From Porphyrobacter sp. ULC335 (lineage in GTDB: Bacteria > Pseudomonadota > Alphaproteobacteria > Sphingomonadales > Sphingomonadaceae): 64,000 nucleotides of DNA. The DNA is taken from contig NZ_CP078091.1 of the NCBI RefSeq assembly GCF_025917005.1, forward strand, positions 2,480,001-2,544,000. Direction: 5' to 3'. Under the pieces are notes generated by a model. The model had not been told where the DNA came from. It saw nothing but the letters and a program-made list of their open reading frames with translations, and did not search any database. A program made the position numbers and the translations under genes. Position 1 is the stretch's first letter. Each line of letters opens with the position of its first letter. Shown here piece by piece: positions 39,080 to 49,972 of the stretch.

Positions 39080-39765
39080 CCACCACCACACGGGATTCGC
39101 TCAGGGGTAAGGCCCGTCGTTTCGTCAACCAACTGTCCGCCGATGTATCCGGCCTGGCGATGGTCGAATTTGCCTTCGCCGCTCCGCTCGTGCTCAGCAT
39201 GGGCATGTTGGGCACAGACACGGCGATGATGGTCATCACCCACCTGCAGGTCAGCCAGATCGCCATGCAGGCTGCCGATAACGCCTCACGCGTGGGCGAA
39301 CAGGACGTGCTGACCGCGCGCAAGGTGTTCGAACGCGACATCGCCGAAACGTTGATCGGCGTCGAGAAGCTTGGCGAAGACATGAACTTCTTCGCTCAGG
39401 GCCGCGTGATCATTTCCAGCCTGCAGCGCAACGCTCAGGGCGGGCAATGGATCGCGTGGCAGCGCTGCCGCGGGGCGAAGGTGTTCAATTCGAGCTACGG
39501 CGTTCAGGGCAATGGCGCGACCGGCACGGGCTTCCCCGGCATGGGCGTGCCCGGGCGCTACATCACCGCATCGCAAGGCACGGCAGTGATCTTCGTCGAA
39601 GTCGCCTATGACTACGACTCACCCCTGCCGCTCGAGCTGTTTGACGGACAGCAGATCGTCTATACCGCAGCTTACAATGTCCGCGACAATCGTGACCTTA
39701 CGCAGCTCTATCCGGGCGGCCCGGAAGCGCGTTGCAGCACCTATTCGGCGGCGCGCCCGACCTGA
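39076..39765 (+). CDS. TadE/TadG-like family protein
   Basis: A 229-residue protein. LSADVSGLAMVEFAFAAPLVLSMGMLGTD is a TadE-like basic leader, glutamate and hydrophobic helix. The rest is a beta-rich periplasmic part with a GQWIAWQRCRGAKVFNSSYG segment and a final Cys in ARCSTYS. It probably works with the other two proteins, perhaps as minor pseudopilins. ATG 39076 overlaps the previous stop (ATGA). It ends 30 bp from the convergent pdhB stop. Confidence 0.78.
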   Translation: MTTTTRDSLRGKARRFVNQLSADVSGLAMVEFAFAAPLVLSMGMLGTDTAMMVITHLQVSQIAMQAADNASRVGEQDVLTARKVFERDIAETLIGVEKLGEDMNFFAQGRVIISSLQRNAQGGQWIAWQRCRGAKVFNSSYGVQGNGATGTGFPGMGVPGRYITASQGTAVIFVEVAYDYDSPLPLELFDGQQIVYTAAYNVRDNRDLTQLYPGGPEARCSTYSAARPT

Positions 39766-39795
39766 ACCAGGCCGGGCGGCGCACGCCGTCCGGGA

Positions 39796-41163
39796 TTACT
39801 TGTAGCACACCTTGCGTGCAGCCTCGGCAATGCGGGCAGCATCGATCAGCGCGAGCTTTTCGAGGTTGGCGGCGTATGGCAGCGGCACATCCTCGTTGCA
39901 CACCCGCAGCACCGGCGCATCGAGGTGGTCGAAGCCCTCCTCCATGCAGATGCTGATGATCTCGCTGGCGATCGAGCAGGTCGGCCAGCCTTCCTCCGCC
40001 ACGATCAGCCGGTTGGTCTTGGCAAGGCTTTCAAGCACGGTCTGCTTGTCGAGCGGGCGCAGAGTGCGCAGGTCGATGACCTCGGCGTCGATCCCTTCCT
40101 CGGCAAGCTTCGCCGCGGCATCGAGCGAGAGGCCCACGCCAATCGAGTAGGTGACGATGGTGACGTCCTTGCCCTCGCGCACGATCCGCGCCTTGCCGAT
40201 GGGCAAGACGTAATCATCAACGGCAGGAACATCGAAGCTGCGGCCATAGACGAGCTCGTTCTCGAGGAACACGACCGGGTCTTCGGAACGGATCGCGGCC
40301 TTCATCAGCCCCTTGGCATCGGCCGCATCATAGGGCGCGATCACGATCAGACCGGGGACGCTGGCATACCACGGACCGTAGTTCTGCGAGTGCTGCGCAC
40401 CAACGCGTGAGGCCGCACCGTTGGGGCCGCGGAACACGATCGGACAACGCATCTGGCCGCCGGACATGTAATTGGTCTTGGCCGCCGAGTTGATGATGTG
40501 GTCGATCGCCTGCATCGCGAAGTTGAAGGTCATGAACTCGACAATCGGGCGCAAGCCCCCCATCGCCGCGCCAGTGCCGATGCCGGCAAAGCCATACTCG
40601 GTGATTGGCGTGTCGATGACGCGCTTGGGCCCGAATTCGGCGAGAAGGCCCTGCGTGACCTTATAGGCGCCCTGATATTCGGCGACTTCCTCGCCCATCA
40701 CGAACACGCGGCCGTCACGGCGCATTTCCTCGGCCATCGCATCGCGTAGCGCCTCGCGCACCGTGGTGCTGACGAGGTTGGTTCCGGCGGGAATGGCAGG
40801 ATCGGCGGCCGACGCCGCACGGATGGGCGCTTCTGCCTTCGGTGCAGGCGCAGGCGCAGGCGCTTGCTTGGGCTCAGGTGCAGGTTCCGCCGCAGGAGCG
40901 GCAGCAGGCGCAGCCTCCTCCCCTTCCCCGGTGATCAGCGCGATCACCGCACCGACTGCAACATCCTCGGTTCCGGCGGGCACGAGGATCTTCTCCAGAA
41001 TGCCTTCGTCGATGGCTTCGAACTCCATCGTCGCCTTGTCGGTTTCGATCTCGGCGATGATATCGCCCGGCTCGATCCGGTCGCCTTCCTGCTTGAGCCA
41101 CTTGGCCAGCGTGCCCTGCTCCATCGTCGGCGAAAGGGCCGGCATCTTCAGTTCAATACCCAT
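39796..41163 (-). CDS. pdhB: Pyruvate dehydrogenase E1 beta subunit with lipoyl domain
   Basis: A 455-residue E1 beta. Residues about 1-78 are a lipoyl domain ([34 protein letters not shown], lysine K43), then an Ala/Pro/Glu linker, then the transketolase-type E1 beta domain (about 125-455) with [47 protein letters not shown] and AQHSQNYG. The fusion of a lipoyl domain to E1 beta occurs in alphaproteobacteria. It follows pdhA by 3 bases on the same strand. Confidence 0.95.
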   Translation of the reverse strand: MGIELKMPALSPTMEQGTLAKWLKQEGDRIEPGDIIAEIETDKATMEFEAIDEGILEKILVPAGTEDVAVGAVIALITGEGEEAAPAAAPAAEPAPEPKQAPAPAPAPKAEAPIRAASAADPAIPAGTNLVSTTVREALRDAMAEEMRRDGRVFVMGEEVAEYQGAYKVTQGLLAEFGPKRVIDTPITEYGFAGIGTGAAMGGLRPIVEFMTFNFAMQAIDHIINSAAKTNYMSGGQMRCPIVFRGPNGAASRVGAQHSQNYGPWYASVPGLIVIAPYDAADAKGLMKAAIRSEDPVVFLENELVYGRSFDVPAVDDYVLPIGKARIVREGKDVTIVTYSIGVGLSLDAAAKLAEEGIDAEVIDLRTLRPLDKQTVLESLAKTNRLIVAEEGWPTCSIASEIISICMEEGFDHLDAPVLRVCNEDVPLPYAANLEKLALIDAARIAEAARKVCYK

Positions 41164-41166
41164 GGC

Positions 41167-42231
41167 TCAATACGCCTCCACCAGAACGTCGGTGTAGAGT
41201 TCGCCTGCGCCCGGCTCGGGCGAGGTCTCGGCAAAGTCGGCAGCTGAGGCCACTTCGGCGCGGATCGCCTTGTCGATGGCTTTCAGCTCGTCCTCGGTCT
41301 TACCCGCTTCGAGCAGGGTCTTCTTCAGCCCTTCAATAGGGTCATGATGATCGCGCTGTTCCTGCACTTCCTCGCGGGTGCGGTACTTGGCAGGGTCGGA
41401 CATGGAATGCCCGCGATAGCGATAGGTGTTGCACTCCATCAGCACCGGCCCCTTGCCGGCACGAACATGTGCAAAGGCGACTTCGGCCGCGGCGCGCACT
41501 TCGAGCACGTCCATGCCGTTCACCTCCATGCCCGGAATGCGGAAGGCGGTGCCGCGGCGGTAGAAGCGCGTTTCTGCAGACGAGCGCTTGGAAGCGGTGC
41601 CCATCGCGTACTGGTTGTCCTCGACCACGAAGACGATGGGGAGGTTCCACAAGGCCGCCATGTTGAAGGTTTCATACACCTGGCCCTGGTTGGCCGCGCC
41701 GTCGCCGAAATAGGCGAGGCACAGCCCGCCGTCTTCATTGTACTGGTGCGCCAGCGCGAGGCCCCCGCCCAGCGCCACCTGCGCACCAACGATGCCGTGG
41801 CCGCCGTAGAACTTATGCTCGGTCGAGAACATGTGCATCGACCCGCCCTTGCCCTTCGAAATGCCAGCCTCACGGCCGGTCAGCTCGGCCATGATGACCT
41901 TGGGGTCGATTCCGTAGGCGAGCATATGGCCATGATCGCGGTAGCCAGTGATGACGCTGTCACGATCATTGTCGAGCGCGCTTTGAAGGCCGATCGCAAC
42001 CGCTTCCTGCCCGATATAGAGGTGGCAGAAGCCGCCAATCAGGCCGAGGCCGTAAAGCTGCCCCGCCTTTTCCTCGAAGCGGCGGATCAGCAGCATCTGG
42101 CGGTAGAATTCGAGCATCTCCGCATCGCTCGCGGCGTAGCGCTTCTTCGCCTCGAACGCCTCTTGCAGGGAATGGAGAATGAAATCGCTGTCGTCCGCAT
42201 GCGCGGATTTCTTTGCGGGCTGTTTGGCCAA
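41167..42231 (-). CDS. pdhA: Pyruvate dehydrogenase E1 alpha subunit
   Basis: A 354-residue thiamine-diphosphate subunit that decarboxylates pyruvate. GFCHLYIGQEAVAIG, GYRDHGHMLAYG and GGHGIVGAQVALGGGLA line the active site. The ThDP motif GDGAANQGQVYETFNMAALWNLP is present, as is the phosphorylation-loop-like YRYRGHSMSDPAKYRT. TTG 42231 was chosen because GAGAGGG lies 9-10 bases upstream and the product then starts MAKQPAKKSA; ATG 42261 is an alternative. Transcribed into pdhB. Confidence 0.94.
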   Translation of the reverse strand: MAKQPAKKSAHADDSDFILHSLQEAFEAKKRYAASDAEMLEFYRQMLLIRRFEEKAGQLYGLGLIGGFCHLYIGQEAVAIGLQSALDNDRDSVITGYRDHGHMLAYGIDPKVIMAELTGREAGISKGKGGSMHMFSTEHKFYGGHGIVGAQVALGGGLALAHQYNEDGGLCLAYFGDGAANQGQVYETFNMAALWNLPIVFVVEDNQYAMGTASKRSSAETRFYRRGTAFRIPGMEVNGMDVLEVRAAAEVAFAHVRAGKGPVLMECNTYRYRGHSMSDPAKYRTREEVQEQRDHHDPIEGLKKTLLEAGKTEDELKAIDKAIRAEVASAADFAETSPEPGAGELYTDVLVEAY

Positions 42232-42381
42232 GTTAAGTATCCCTCTCACTGGCGCGCTCATGGGGAGGAGAAGCGCATGATCATCGTCTATAGTCATGGG
42301 GACAGCAGACGCGCAACGCCAAGCCGTAGCGGAATGCGCGCACGCATACGAAATCAGCAGAACGTGAAATTTTCGGTCAGA

Positions 42382-42684
42382 TCACTCGTCTTCGAGTGTA
42401 ATCACGACCTCGTCCTCGCGCATCACGCCGAGCTGGTCGCGCACGAGTTCGCTGGCAAGATCGGGATCGGCTGCTTCGGGGTCGAGCAGCATCACGCGGT
42501 TACGCAGGGCATCGCGCTTCGCTGAAAGCTTGGCGATCTCCGCTTCACGCTGATCGAGCGCAGCCGCATTTTCGCTCCACGCCAGCAGCCCGGTCGGCCC
42601 GGCGACGGCAAAGCCAGCCAGCAGCAGCAACGCACCCAGCGCCACCACCCGCTTCAGCCTGCTTTCTGATCCCGCCTTGCGCAT
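42382..42684 (-). CDS. FtsB/DivIC septum formation initiator
   Basis: A 100-residue bitopic membrane protein: one helix (VVALGALLLLAGFAVAGPTG, about 13-32), then a coiled coil (ALDQREAEIAKLSAKRDALRNRV, about 41-63), then VRDQLGVMREDEVVI. This matches FtsB/DivIC-like proteins that help recruit the divisome. It lies upstream of pdhA on the same strand, as in several alphaproteobacteria. Confidence 0.85.
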   Translation of the reverse strand: MRKAGSESRLKRVVALGALLLLAGFAVAGPTGLLAWSENAAALDQREAEIAKLSAKRDALRNRVMLLDPEAADPDLASELVRDQLGVMREDEVVITLEDE

Positions 42685-42790
42685 GATGCGAAATGTCCCC
42701 GTTCCGTCAAATTCACAGAATCATACTTGGCCCGCCGCTGCAAGAACAATGCGCCGCATTGCGCACAAATGCCCGCGGTCTACCTCGTTT

Positions 42791-43954
42791 TCAGTAGGAT
42801 CGCGGCAGACCGAGCACATGCTCGGCGAGATAGGAGAGGATCAGGTTGGTTGAAATCGGCGCCACGGTATAAAGCCGCGCCTCGCGGAATTTGCGTTCGA
42901 CGTCGTATTCCTCGGCGAAACCGAAGCCGCCAAAGGTCTGCACGCACATGTCGGCCGCCGCCCAGCTGGCCTCGGAAGCGAGCAACTTGGCCATGTTGGC
43001 TTCCTCGCCGGGGTTCCCGCCTTCATCGTAAACCCGCGCCGCGTGATGCACCATCAGCTCGGCCGCGCGCATCTGGGCATAGGCCCGCGCGATCGGGAAC
43101 TGCACGCCCTGGTTCTGGCCGATAGGCCGGGCGAAAACGCTGCGGTCCTTGGCGTATCCGGTGGCCTTCTCGATGAACCACTTGGCGTCGCCGATGCATT
43201 CGGCGGCGATCAGGATGCGTTCGGCGTTCATGCCGGACAGGATGTAGCGAAAGCCCTTGCCCTCCTCACCGACCAAGGCGCTGGCGGGGATGCGAAGATC
43301 GTCGAAGAACACTTCGCAGGACGAATGGTTCATCATCGTGCGGATCGGCTTGACCGTCATGCCGCTTTGCAACGCCGCCTGCATGTCGACGAGGAAGATC
43401 GAAAGTCCCTCGGTCTTGCTCGCGGCTTCCTCGCGCGGTGTGGTTCGGGCGAGAAGGAGCATGAGGTCGGAATATTCGGCGCGGCTGGTCCAGATCTTCT
43501 GGCCGTTGATCACATAGTGGTCACCGTCCCGAACGGCCCGCGTCTTCAGGCTCAGCGTGTCGGTGCCGCTGGTGGGCTCGGAAACGCCGAAAGCCTGCAA
43601 GCGCAGTTCTCCGCTGGCGATGCGGGGCAGGTACTGCGCCTTCTGCGCCTCGCTGCCATAGCGCAGCAGCGTATTCATGATGTACATTTGCGCGTGGGCG
43701 GACGATCCGTTGCACCCGCTCGCCTGAATCTCCTCCATGATCACGCAGGCCGCCTCAAGGCTAAGGCCGCTGCCGCCATGTTCGGCTGGGATCAGCGCAG
43801 CGAGAAAGCCCGCGCGGGTCAGGGCGTCGACAAACTCAGCCGGATATTCGCGCACGGCATCCTTGGCCCGCCAATACTCGCCCGGGAAGCTATCGCACAG
43901 GCCGCGCACCGCACGGCGGATTTCGGCGAGTTCCTCGGGCTCGTGACTGGGCAT
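42791..43954 (-). CDS. Acyl-CoA dehydrogenase
   Basis: A 387-residue FAD enzyme of fatty-acid or amino-acid oxidation. Signature 1 (QAFGVSEPTSGTDTLSLKTRA) and signature 2 (CVQTFGGFGFAEEYDVERKFREARL) are both present. The expected catalytic glutamate (EARLYTVAPIS region) lies at the C-terminal part. The substrate chain length cannot be told. ATG 43954 was chosen (MPSHEPEELAEIRR). Divergent from the MFS gene. Confidence 0.92.
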   Translation of the reverse strand: MPSHEPEELAEIRRAVRGLCDSFPGEYWRAKDAVREYPAEFVDALTRAGFLAALIPAEHGGSGLSLEAACVIMEEIQASGCNGSSAHAQMYIMNTLLRYGSEAQKAQYLPRIASGELRLQAFGVSEPTSGTDTLSLKTRAVRDGDHYVINGQKIWTSRAEYSDLMLLLARTTPREEAASKTEGLSIFLVDMQAALQSGMTVKPIRTMMNHSSCEVFFDDLRIPASALVGEEGKGFRYILSGMNAERILIAAECIGDAKWFIEKATGYAKDRSVFARPIGQNQGVQFPIARAYAQMRAAELMVHHAARVYDEGGNPGEEANMAKLLASEASWAAADMCVQTFGGFGFAEEYDVERKFREARLYTVAPISTNLILSYLAEHVLGLPRSY

Positions 43955-44103
43955 GTGCGACGTTCTTTCCTGTCTGCGGACAGCGGGCTTGCCTGCTTGA
44001 AGCGCCCAAGTCCACCTCATCAATTTGGGTGCTTTTGCGGAAGACGCGGGTCATGGCAATCCCGTTTCGATCTGCTACTGAACGGCTGATCACGAAAGCC
44101 GAC

Positions 44104-45324
44104 ATGACCGAATTTGCCCCCGCCCCTGCCCCTGCCTATCTCACCCGCACGCAGGAGCGGGCGCTGGCGCTCACCATCGCGGTGGTTACGGCCAATGCCT
44201 ATTACATCCACCCGATCATCGGCGATGTGGCGCGCGCCTTTGGCGTGGGCGAGGCCGAGATCGGGCTGGTCCCGGCATTGAACCAGCTGGCTCTGGCGCT
44301 GGGCATTCTGTTGCTGCTGCCGCTGGGCGATTTCTACTCGAACCGCCGCCTGTGCCTGATCTTTGTCGCGGGCCAGACGCTGTGTCTGGGTGGTATGGTC
44401 TTGGCGCAGGATTTCATCCTGTTCACTGCCGCATCCACCCTGCTCGGCTTCGTCACCATCGCGCCCTATCTGATCCCCGCCTTTGCCTCCAAACGCGTCG
44501 CGCCGGAGCGCTTGGGGCAGGTCACCGCGCAGCTCACAGCCGCTGTCATCTTCGGCATTCTGGTGGCGCGGGTGAGCGCGGGGATCATTGCCGAACACGC
44601 CGATTGGCACACGGTCTATATCGGAGCCTTTGTGCTGATGGTCGCCGTGACAGCCTTCATGCCCATAGCGATGCGCAGCGAGACGACCGCGAAGCAGCCG
44701 CAATCGGGGTATGGCGCGCTGATCGCCTCCGTCTTCACGCTGGCCGCCCGGCACCCGGACATGCGATTGTCTGCCGCGATACAGGGGCTGAACTTCGGCA
44801 TCTTCACCGCGAGCTGGCTGGCGCTGGCACTACACCTTACGAGCCCGGCGATGGGCTACGGGACCGATGATGTCGGGTACCTTGCCGGAATTGCTGCCGT
44901 GAGCGTCTTTACAACGCCGCGGCTCGGGCGCTGGGCGGACCGGGTCGGGCCGCGCACGGCGAGGGTTGCAGCGGCACTGGTGCAGCTGGCGGGCATCGCA
45001 CTGTTCTACCCTCTCGGAAACAGCATCTGGGGCGTGCTGGTGCCGCTATTCCTCGTCAATCTGGTCGGGCCGACAGTGGATGTGACGGGGCGGATGACGC
45101 TGTTTACGCTGGCCCCGGAAATCCGCACGCGCCTCACCACCAGTTACATCGTGATGATGTTCGTGGGCGGCGCGATCGGCAGCGCGCTGGGCACGGGTGT
45201 TTACGATTGGGGCGGGTGGGCGGCGACCTGCGGGCTGCTGCTCGCGGCGTCTTGCTGCGTCCTTGCCCTGTCTCTTTATGCCGAGCGCCGCTGGCGAGGA
45301 GACAGTGCTGCCAGCCTCAGCTGA
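44104..45324 (+). CDS. MFS transporter
   Basis: A 406-residue protein with about 12 hydrophobic helices. The loop between helices 2 and 3 reads PLGDFYSNRRLCLIF, a variant of the MFS GxxxDRxGRR motif, repeated as GRWADRVGPRTARV in the second half. It resembles the YgaY/YnfM-like drug-efflux and exporter type of MFS, but the substrate is unknown. ATG 44104 was chosen (MTEFAPAPAPAYLTRTQE). It ends before tRNA-Arg. Confidence 0.87.
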   Translation: MTEFAPAPAPAYLTRTQERALALTIAVVTANAYYIHPIIGDVARAFGVGEAEIGLVPALNQLALALGILLLLPLGDFYSNRRLCLIFVAGQTLCLGGMVLAQDFILFTAASTLLGFVTIAPYLIPAFASKRVAPERLGQVTAQLTAAVIFGILVARVSAGIIAEHADWHTVYIGAFVLMVAVTAFMPIAMRSETTAKQPQSGYGALIASVFTLAARHPDMRLSAAIQGLNFGIFTASWLALALHLTSPAMGYGTDDVGYLAGIAAVSVFTTPRLGRWADRVGPRTARVAAALVQLAGIALFYPLGNSIWGVLVPLFLVNLVGPTVDVTGRMTLFTLAPEIRTRLTTSYIVMMFVGGAIGSALGTGVYDWGGWAATCGLLLAASCCVLALSLYAERRWRGDSAASLS

Positions 45325-45465
45325 CAGGCATTTCATCAATTCTTAACCTTCGAAACGTTAATTGGGTGCCGAAGGGTGCTACGGCCATATACCGAATGAC
45401 GAAGTGCAAACTTCATCACTCCGGTTAGGCCGAGCGCCCTTTTCTGTTCCCGAGATCATGAGAAG

Positions 45466-45542
45466 TGGTGACCCCGGCGCGATTCGAACGCGCGGCCCCC
45501 AGATTAGGAATCTGGTGCTCTATCCGGCTGAGCTACGGGGTC
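45466..45542 (-). tRNA. tRNA-Arg (anticodon CCT)
   Basis: The reverse complement has a GACCCCG/CGGGGTC acceptor stem, an A discriminator with encoded CCA, a D arm with TAGCTCAGCCGGATAGAGCA, an anticodon stem-loop CAGATTCCTAATCTG with anticodon CCT, and a GTTCGAATC T-loop. Length 77. Confidence 0.97.
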
Positions 45543-45574
45543 CCGCGCTCCACATAGCATTGCAGTGCTACCAT

Positions 45575-46042
45575 TCAATTGAGTTTGTCAGGCGGTGCAA
45601 CCGGGAAGGGTAGCGGGGCGACCGGCACGCCCTCCTCGATCAGCGCCTTGGCCTCGGCAAGGCTTGCCTGCCCGTGGATCGGGGCTTCAACACGCTCGCC
45701 GTAATGCATCTTGCGGGTCTCCTCGGCGAACTTGTCGCCGACCCACGTGCTGTTCTTGAGCGCTTCGGCCTGCACCTTGGCCAGCGCGGCAAGGGCCTGC
45801 TGCACCTGCGGCGGCATCGGCGTGTTGGCGACCTGGCGCGGCGCTTCGGGCGGGAGCACTTCGGCCCTTGCATTGCCCTTGGCCGGGACGGCGGGGGCCA
45901 TTGGTGCCTTGCTCACCTCGGCCGAACCGCAGGACGGACAGGCCAGAAACCCGCGCGCGCGTTGATCCTCGTAATCGGCAGACGAGCCGAACCAGCCTTC
46001 GAAACGGTGGCCGTCGTGGCAGGAGAGGTCAAAAACGATCAT
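45575..46042 (-). CDS. DUF1178 family protein
   Basis: A 155-residue protein. The N-terminus MIVFDLSCHDGHRFEGWF and CPSCGSAEVSKAPMAP give a zinc-ribbon-like C...CxxC pattern typical of DUF1178. A helix-rich C-terminus contains HYGERVEAPIHGQASLAEAKALIEEG, also typical. Function unknown; found widely beside nitrilase and glutaredoxin genes in alphaproteobacteria, as here. Confidence 0.9.
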   Translation of the reverse strand: MIVFDLSCHDGHRFEGWFGSSADYEDQRARGFLACPSCGSAEVSKAPMAPAVPAKGNARAEVLPPEAPRQVANTPMPPQVQQALAALAKVQAEALKNSTWVGDKFAEETRKMHYGERVEAPIHGQASLAEAKALIEEGVPVAPLPFPVAPPDKLN

Positions 46043-46048
46043 GACAAT

Positions 46049-46870
46049 TCAGGATGTGGCGATTTCGCGGCGGTTGGCAAGGGCCGGCACCTGCGCGCGG
46101 ACTTCGGCAATCCGCTCCAGATTGATGTCGCAGAAGGCAAGGCCCGGTGCCTCCCCGCCCATGTCGAGCAAGACTTCGCCCCACGGGTCGACGACAAGGC
46201 TGTGGCCATAGGTCTCGCGCCCGTCCTCGTGCCGGCCCACCTGGGCGGCGGCGATGACAAAAGCGCTTGCCTCGATCGCGCGGGCGCGCAGCATCACGTG
46301 CCAATGTGCAGCGCCGGTGGGCTTGGTGAAAGCGGCGGGCACGGCGATCGCATCGCAGCGCCGGTTGCCGAGTTCACCGAACAAAGCGGGGAAGCGCAGG
46401 TCATAACAGATCGCGAGGCCAAGCCGCCCGACGGGAGTGCCTTCCTCCGTTACGACCTCGTCGCCCGGACGATAGGCCGCACTTTCGCGCCAACTCTCCC
46501 CCGTGGCGAGTTCAACGTCGAACATGTGAATCTTGTCATAGGTGGTGGGGCGCTCACCATTCGGCGGGAAAATCATCGAGCGGTTGGCGTTTTTGCCGCC
46601 CGGCACCGCCACCGCCATCGATCCGAGCGCAATCGTAAAGCCGCATTCCTCGGCGACATTGCCGAGCATCGCGACATAGTGCGATTCGTCCTGCGGAACG
46701 ATATGCTCCGCCGCACGCGTCCGGTTGCGGTCGAGCAGCAGCGACATTTCGGGGGTGAAGAGCATCTCCGCCCCGCCCTCGCGCGCCGCATGGGCGGCAT
46801 CGCGAATGCTATCGAAATTGCGGCCCGGGTCGATGCCCGAACACATCTGAAAGACCGCGATTCTGGGCAT
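46049..46870 (-). CDS. Carbon-nitrogen hydrolase (nitrilase superfamily, Nit-like)
   Basis: A 273-residue hydrolase. Catalytic Glu is in EMLFTPEMSLLL, Lys in YDKIHMFDVEL, and Cys in GLAICYDLRFPALFGEL. Homologues (Nit1/NIT2 type) hydrolyse deaminated glutathione or omega-amides; the former would suit the adjacent glutaredoxin gene. Its ATG overlaps the glutaredoxin stop by one base, and its stop lies 6 bases before DUF1178. Confidence 0.9.
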   Translation of the reverse strand: MPRIAVFQMCSGIDPGRNFDSIRDAAHAAREGGAEMLFTPEMSLLLDRNRTRAAEHIVPQDESHYVAMLGNVAEECGFTIALGSMAVAVPGGKNANRSMIFPPNGERPTTYDKIHMFDVELATGESWRESAAYRPGDEVVTEEGTPVGRLGLAICYDLRFPALFGELGNRRCDAIAVPAAFTKPTGAAHWHVMLRARAIEASAFVIAAAQVGRHEDGRETYGHSLVVDPWGEVLLDMGGEAPGLAFCDINLERIAEVRAQVPALANRREIATS

Positions 46871-47133
46871 CAGCCTGCCAGCAATGCGTCAAGCTTGCCG
46901 GCAGCTTCCAGCGCGGCAAGATCATCCGATCCGCCCACGTGGGTCTCACCGATGAAAATTTGCGGGACGGTCATCGCAGTCGGCGCGCGGGCGAGCATTT
47001 CGTCGCGCTTGGGCCCGCCCATGGTGATGTCGTGCTCAGTGAACGTCGCACCCTTTTCCTTGAGCAGGCGCTTGGCGCGCACGCAGAAGGGGCAGGCGAA
47101 CTTGGTGTAGATGTCGATCTGCGGCGCGGCCAT
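46870..47133 (-). CDS. grxC: Glutaredoxin 3
   Basis: An 87-residue thiol-disulfide oxidoreductase with CPFC active site in IYTKFACPFCVRAKRLL, the TVPQIFIGETHVGGSDD glutathione-binding part with cis-Pro. Typical length. ATG 47133 was chosen, with AGAGGGAC just upstream. Divergent from hsp20 (152 bp). Confidence 0.94.
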   Translation of the reverse strand: MAAPQIDIYTKFACPFCVRAKRLLKEKGATFTEHDITMGGPKRDEMLARAPTAMTVPQIFIGETHVGGSDDLAALEAAGKLDALLAG

Positions 47134-47285
47134 CATGTCCCTCTTGAAAGCTTCGATGAGCAAACCAGATAAGCGGTGTCGCCGCGTTTCGCCAGTCTCG
47201 GGAAACGGTAACGGCGGCAAGGCGGGTGCTGCATCCGGCAGGCCCGCAGATGGACCAAATTGCTCAGACAAGAGGATTTGCGATT

Positions 47286-47771
47286 ATGTCACGTTTCGAT
47301 TTCACGCCCTACCGCCGCAGCACCGTTGGCTTTGACCGCCTGTTCGACCTTCTCGAAAACCAGGCGCGGCTCAATGCGGGCGACAATTACCCCCCTTTCA
47401 ACATCTCCCGCCGGGGCGAAGACAATTACCGGATCACGCTGGCCGTGGCCGGTTTCCGCCCGCAGGATATCGACATCACCGCGCAGCAGAACCTGCTCAC
47501 CGTGCAGGGAAAGAAGCGCGAAGATCTGGATGACGGGTCGGAGCTGATCCACGTCGGCATCGCCAACCGCGGCTTCGAACGCCGCTTCGAATTGGCCGAT
47601 TTCGTCCGGGTGGAACGGGCCGATCTGGCCGATGGCCTGCTGATCATCGATCTGGTGCGCGAAGTGCCCGACGCGATGAAGCCGCGCAAGATTGCTGTTG
47701 GCGGCACCGCAACCCTGACCGCCGTGCCCTCCCCCGAAGCCGAGGGTGACGATACCGCCAGCGCGGCCTGA
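47286..47771 (+). CDS. Small heat-shock protein Hsp20
   Basis: A 161-residue alpha-crystallin-type holdase. The N-terminus MSRFDFTPYRRSTVGFDRLF is the usual variable lead. The alpha-crystallin domain (about 35-125) has NISRRGEDNYRITLAVAGF, GIANRGFERRFELADFV and ADLADGLLIIDLVREVP. ATG 47286 follows AGAGGA. A hairpin (47802-47827) lies 30 bases past the stop. A heat-shock promoter was not identified. Confidence 0.93.
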   Translation: MSRFDFTPYRRSTVGFDRLFDLLENQARLNAGDNYPPFNISRRGEDNYRITLAVAGFRPQDIDITAQQNLLTVQGKKREDLDDGSELIHVGIANRGFERRFELADFVRVERADLADGLLIIDLVREVPDAMKPRKIAVGGTATLTAVPSPEAEGDDTASAA

Positions 47772-48196
47772 AATGGCCCAGTTGCAATGATGGAATGAAA
47801 AGGGGGCGGATCTCGCGATCCGCCCCCGCGACTTGCGTCGCCCTGTCTGGTCCTATCCGTCCGGGTCGCAGAAGACGGACAAATCCAGACAAGCTCGTTT
47901 CAAAGGTAGCCCATCAGCCGAATTTGCGAGTCGTTGCTACTATTTAAAGCAACAATCCGAAAGACCTATCAGCCCGGCACCAAGAAAACTGTGAAAACCG
48001 GCCCTGCGTCTAATGCGGAACCCCGATAGCGCGCAAGGCCTAACTTACAGCCTTGTAAGGATACGACACACAAACGCGAGGTTGTGAAAAATGCATCGCG
48101 GCAGCCCGGTCGGTATTGGTGCAATTGTCCATCGCACCTGCGCAGTCCAGCCACTCGCCAGCAGCATGTTCCTGGCAAAATGCCAATCTGCGCCGA
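47772..48196. other. 425-bp region between hsp20 and pyrG without a recognised gene
   Basis: It holds the hsp20 hairpin (47802-47827) and a weaker 6-bp stem-loop CTTACA-GCCT-TGTAAG at 48044-48059. The stretch around 47890-48060 is lower in GC than its neighbours. No open frame here has a good start and coding character. An unannotated small RNA is possible but not shown. Confidence 0.5.
47802..47827. terminator. Strong hairpin after hsp20
   Basis: GGGGGCGGATC and GATCCGCCCCC form a perfect 11-bp stem with a TCGC loop. On the plus strand no T tract follows, so it may act as a transcript stabiliser or a Rho-assisted end. On the minus strand it is followed by TTTT, so it could also terminate transcripts from the right. 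Confidence 0.6.
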
Positions 48197-49846
<1,650 letters not shown>

Positions 49847-49972
49847 TTAAGCGTCGAGAGGGATTCGGGGCAAGCGAATTGCGCCGCGCTTGGCGCGCCA
49901 TCCACAGTGCCGTCGATTTGAGGGGTGATTTGCGGGAAAAAGAGCCGCCGCAGCGGCCCCTTCCTTGCAGGC

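Noticed and set aside
46930..46950. A second parS-like site at CCCACGTGGG in grxC
   Set aside because: Only the inner ten bases are palindromic; the flanks do not match TGTT...AACA.
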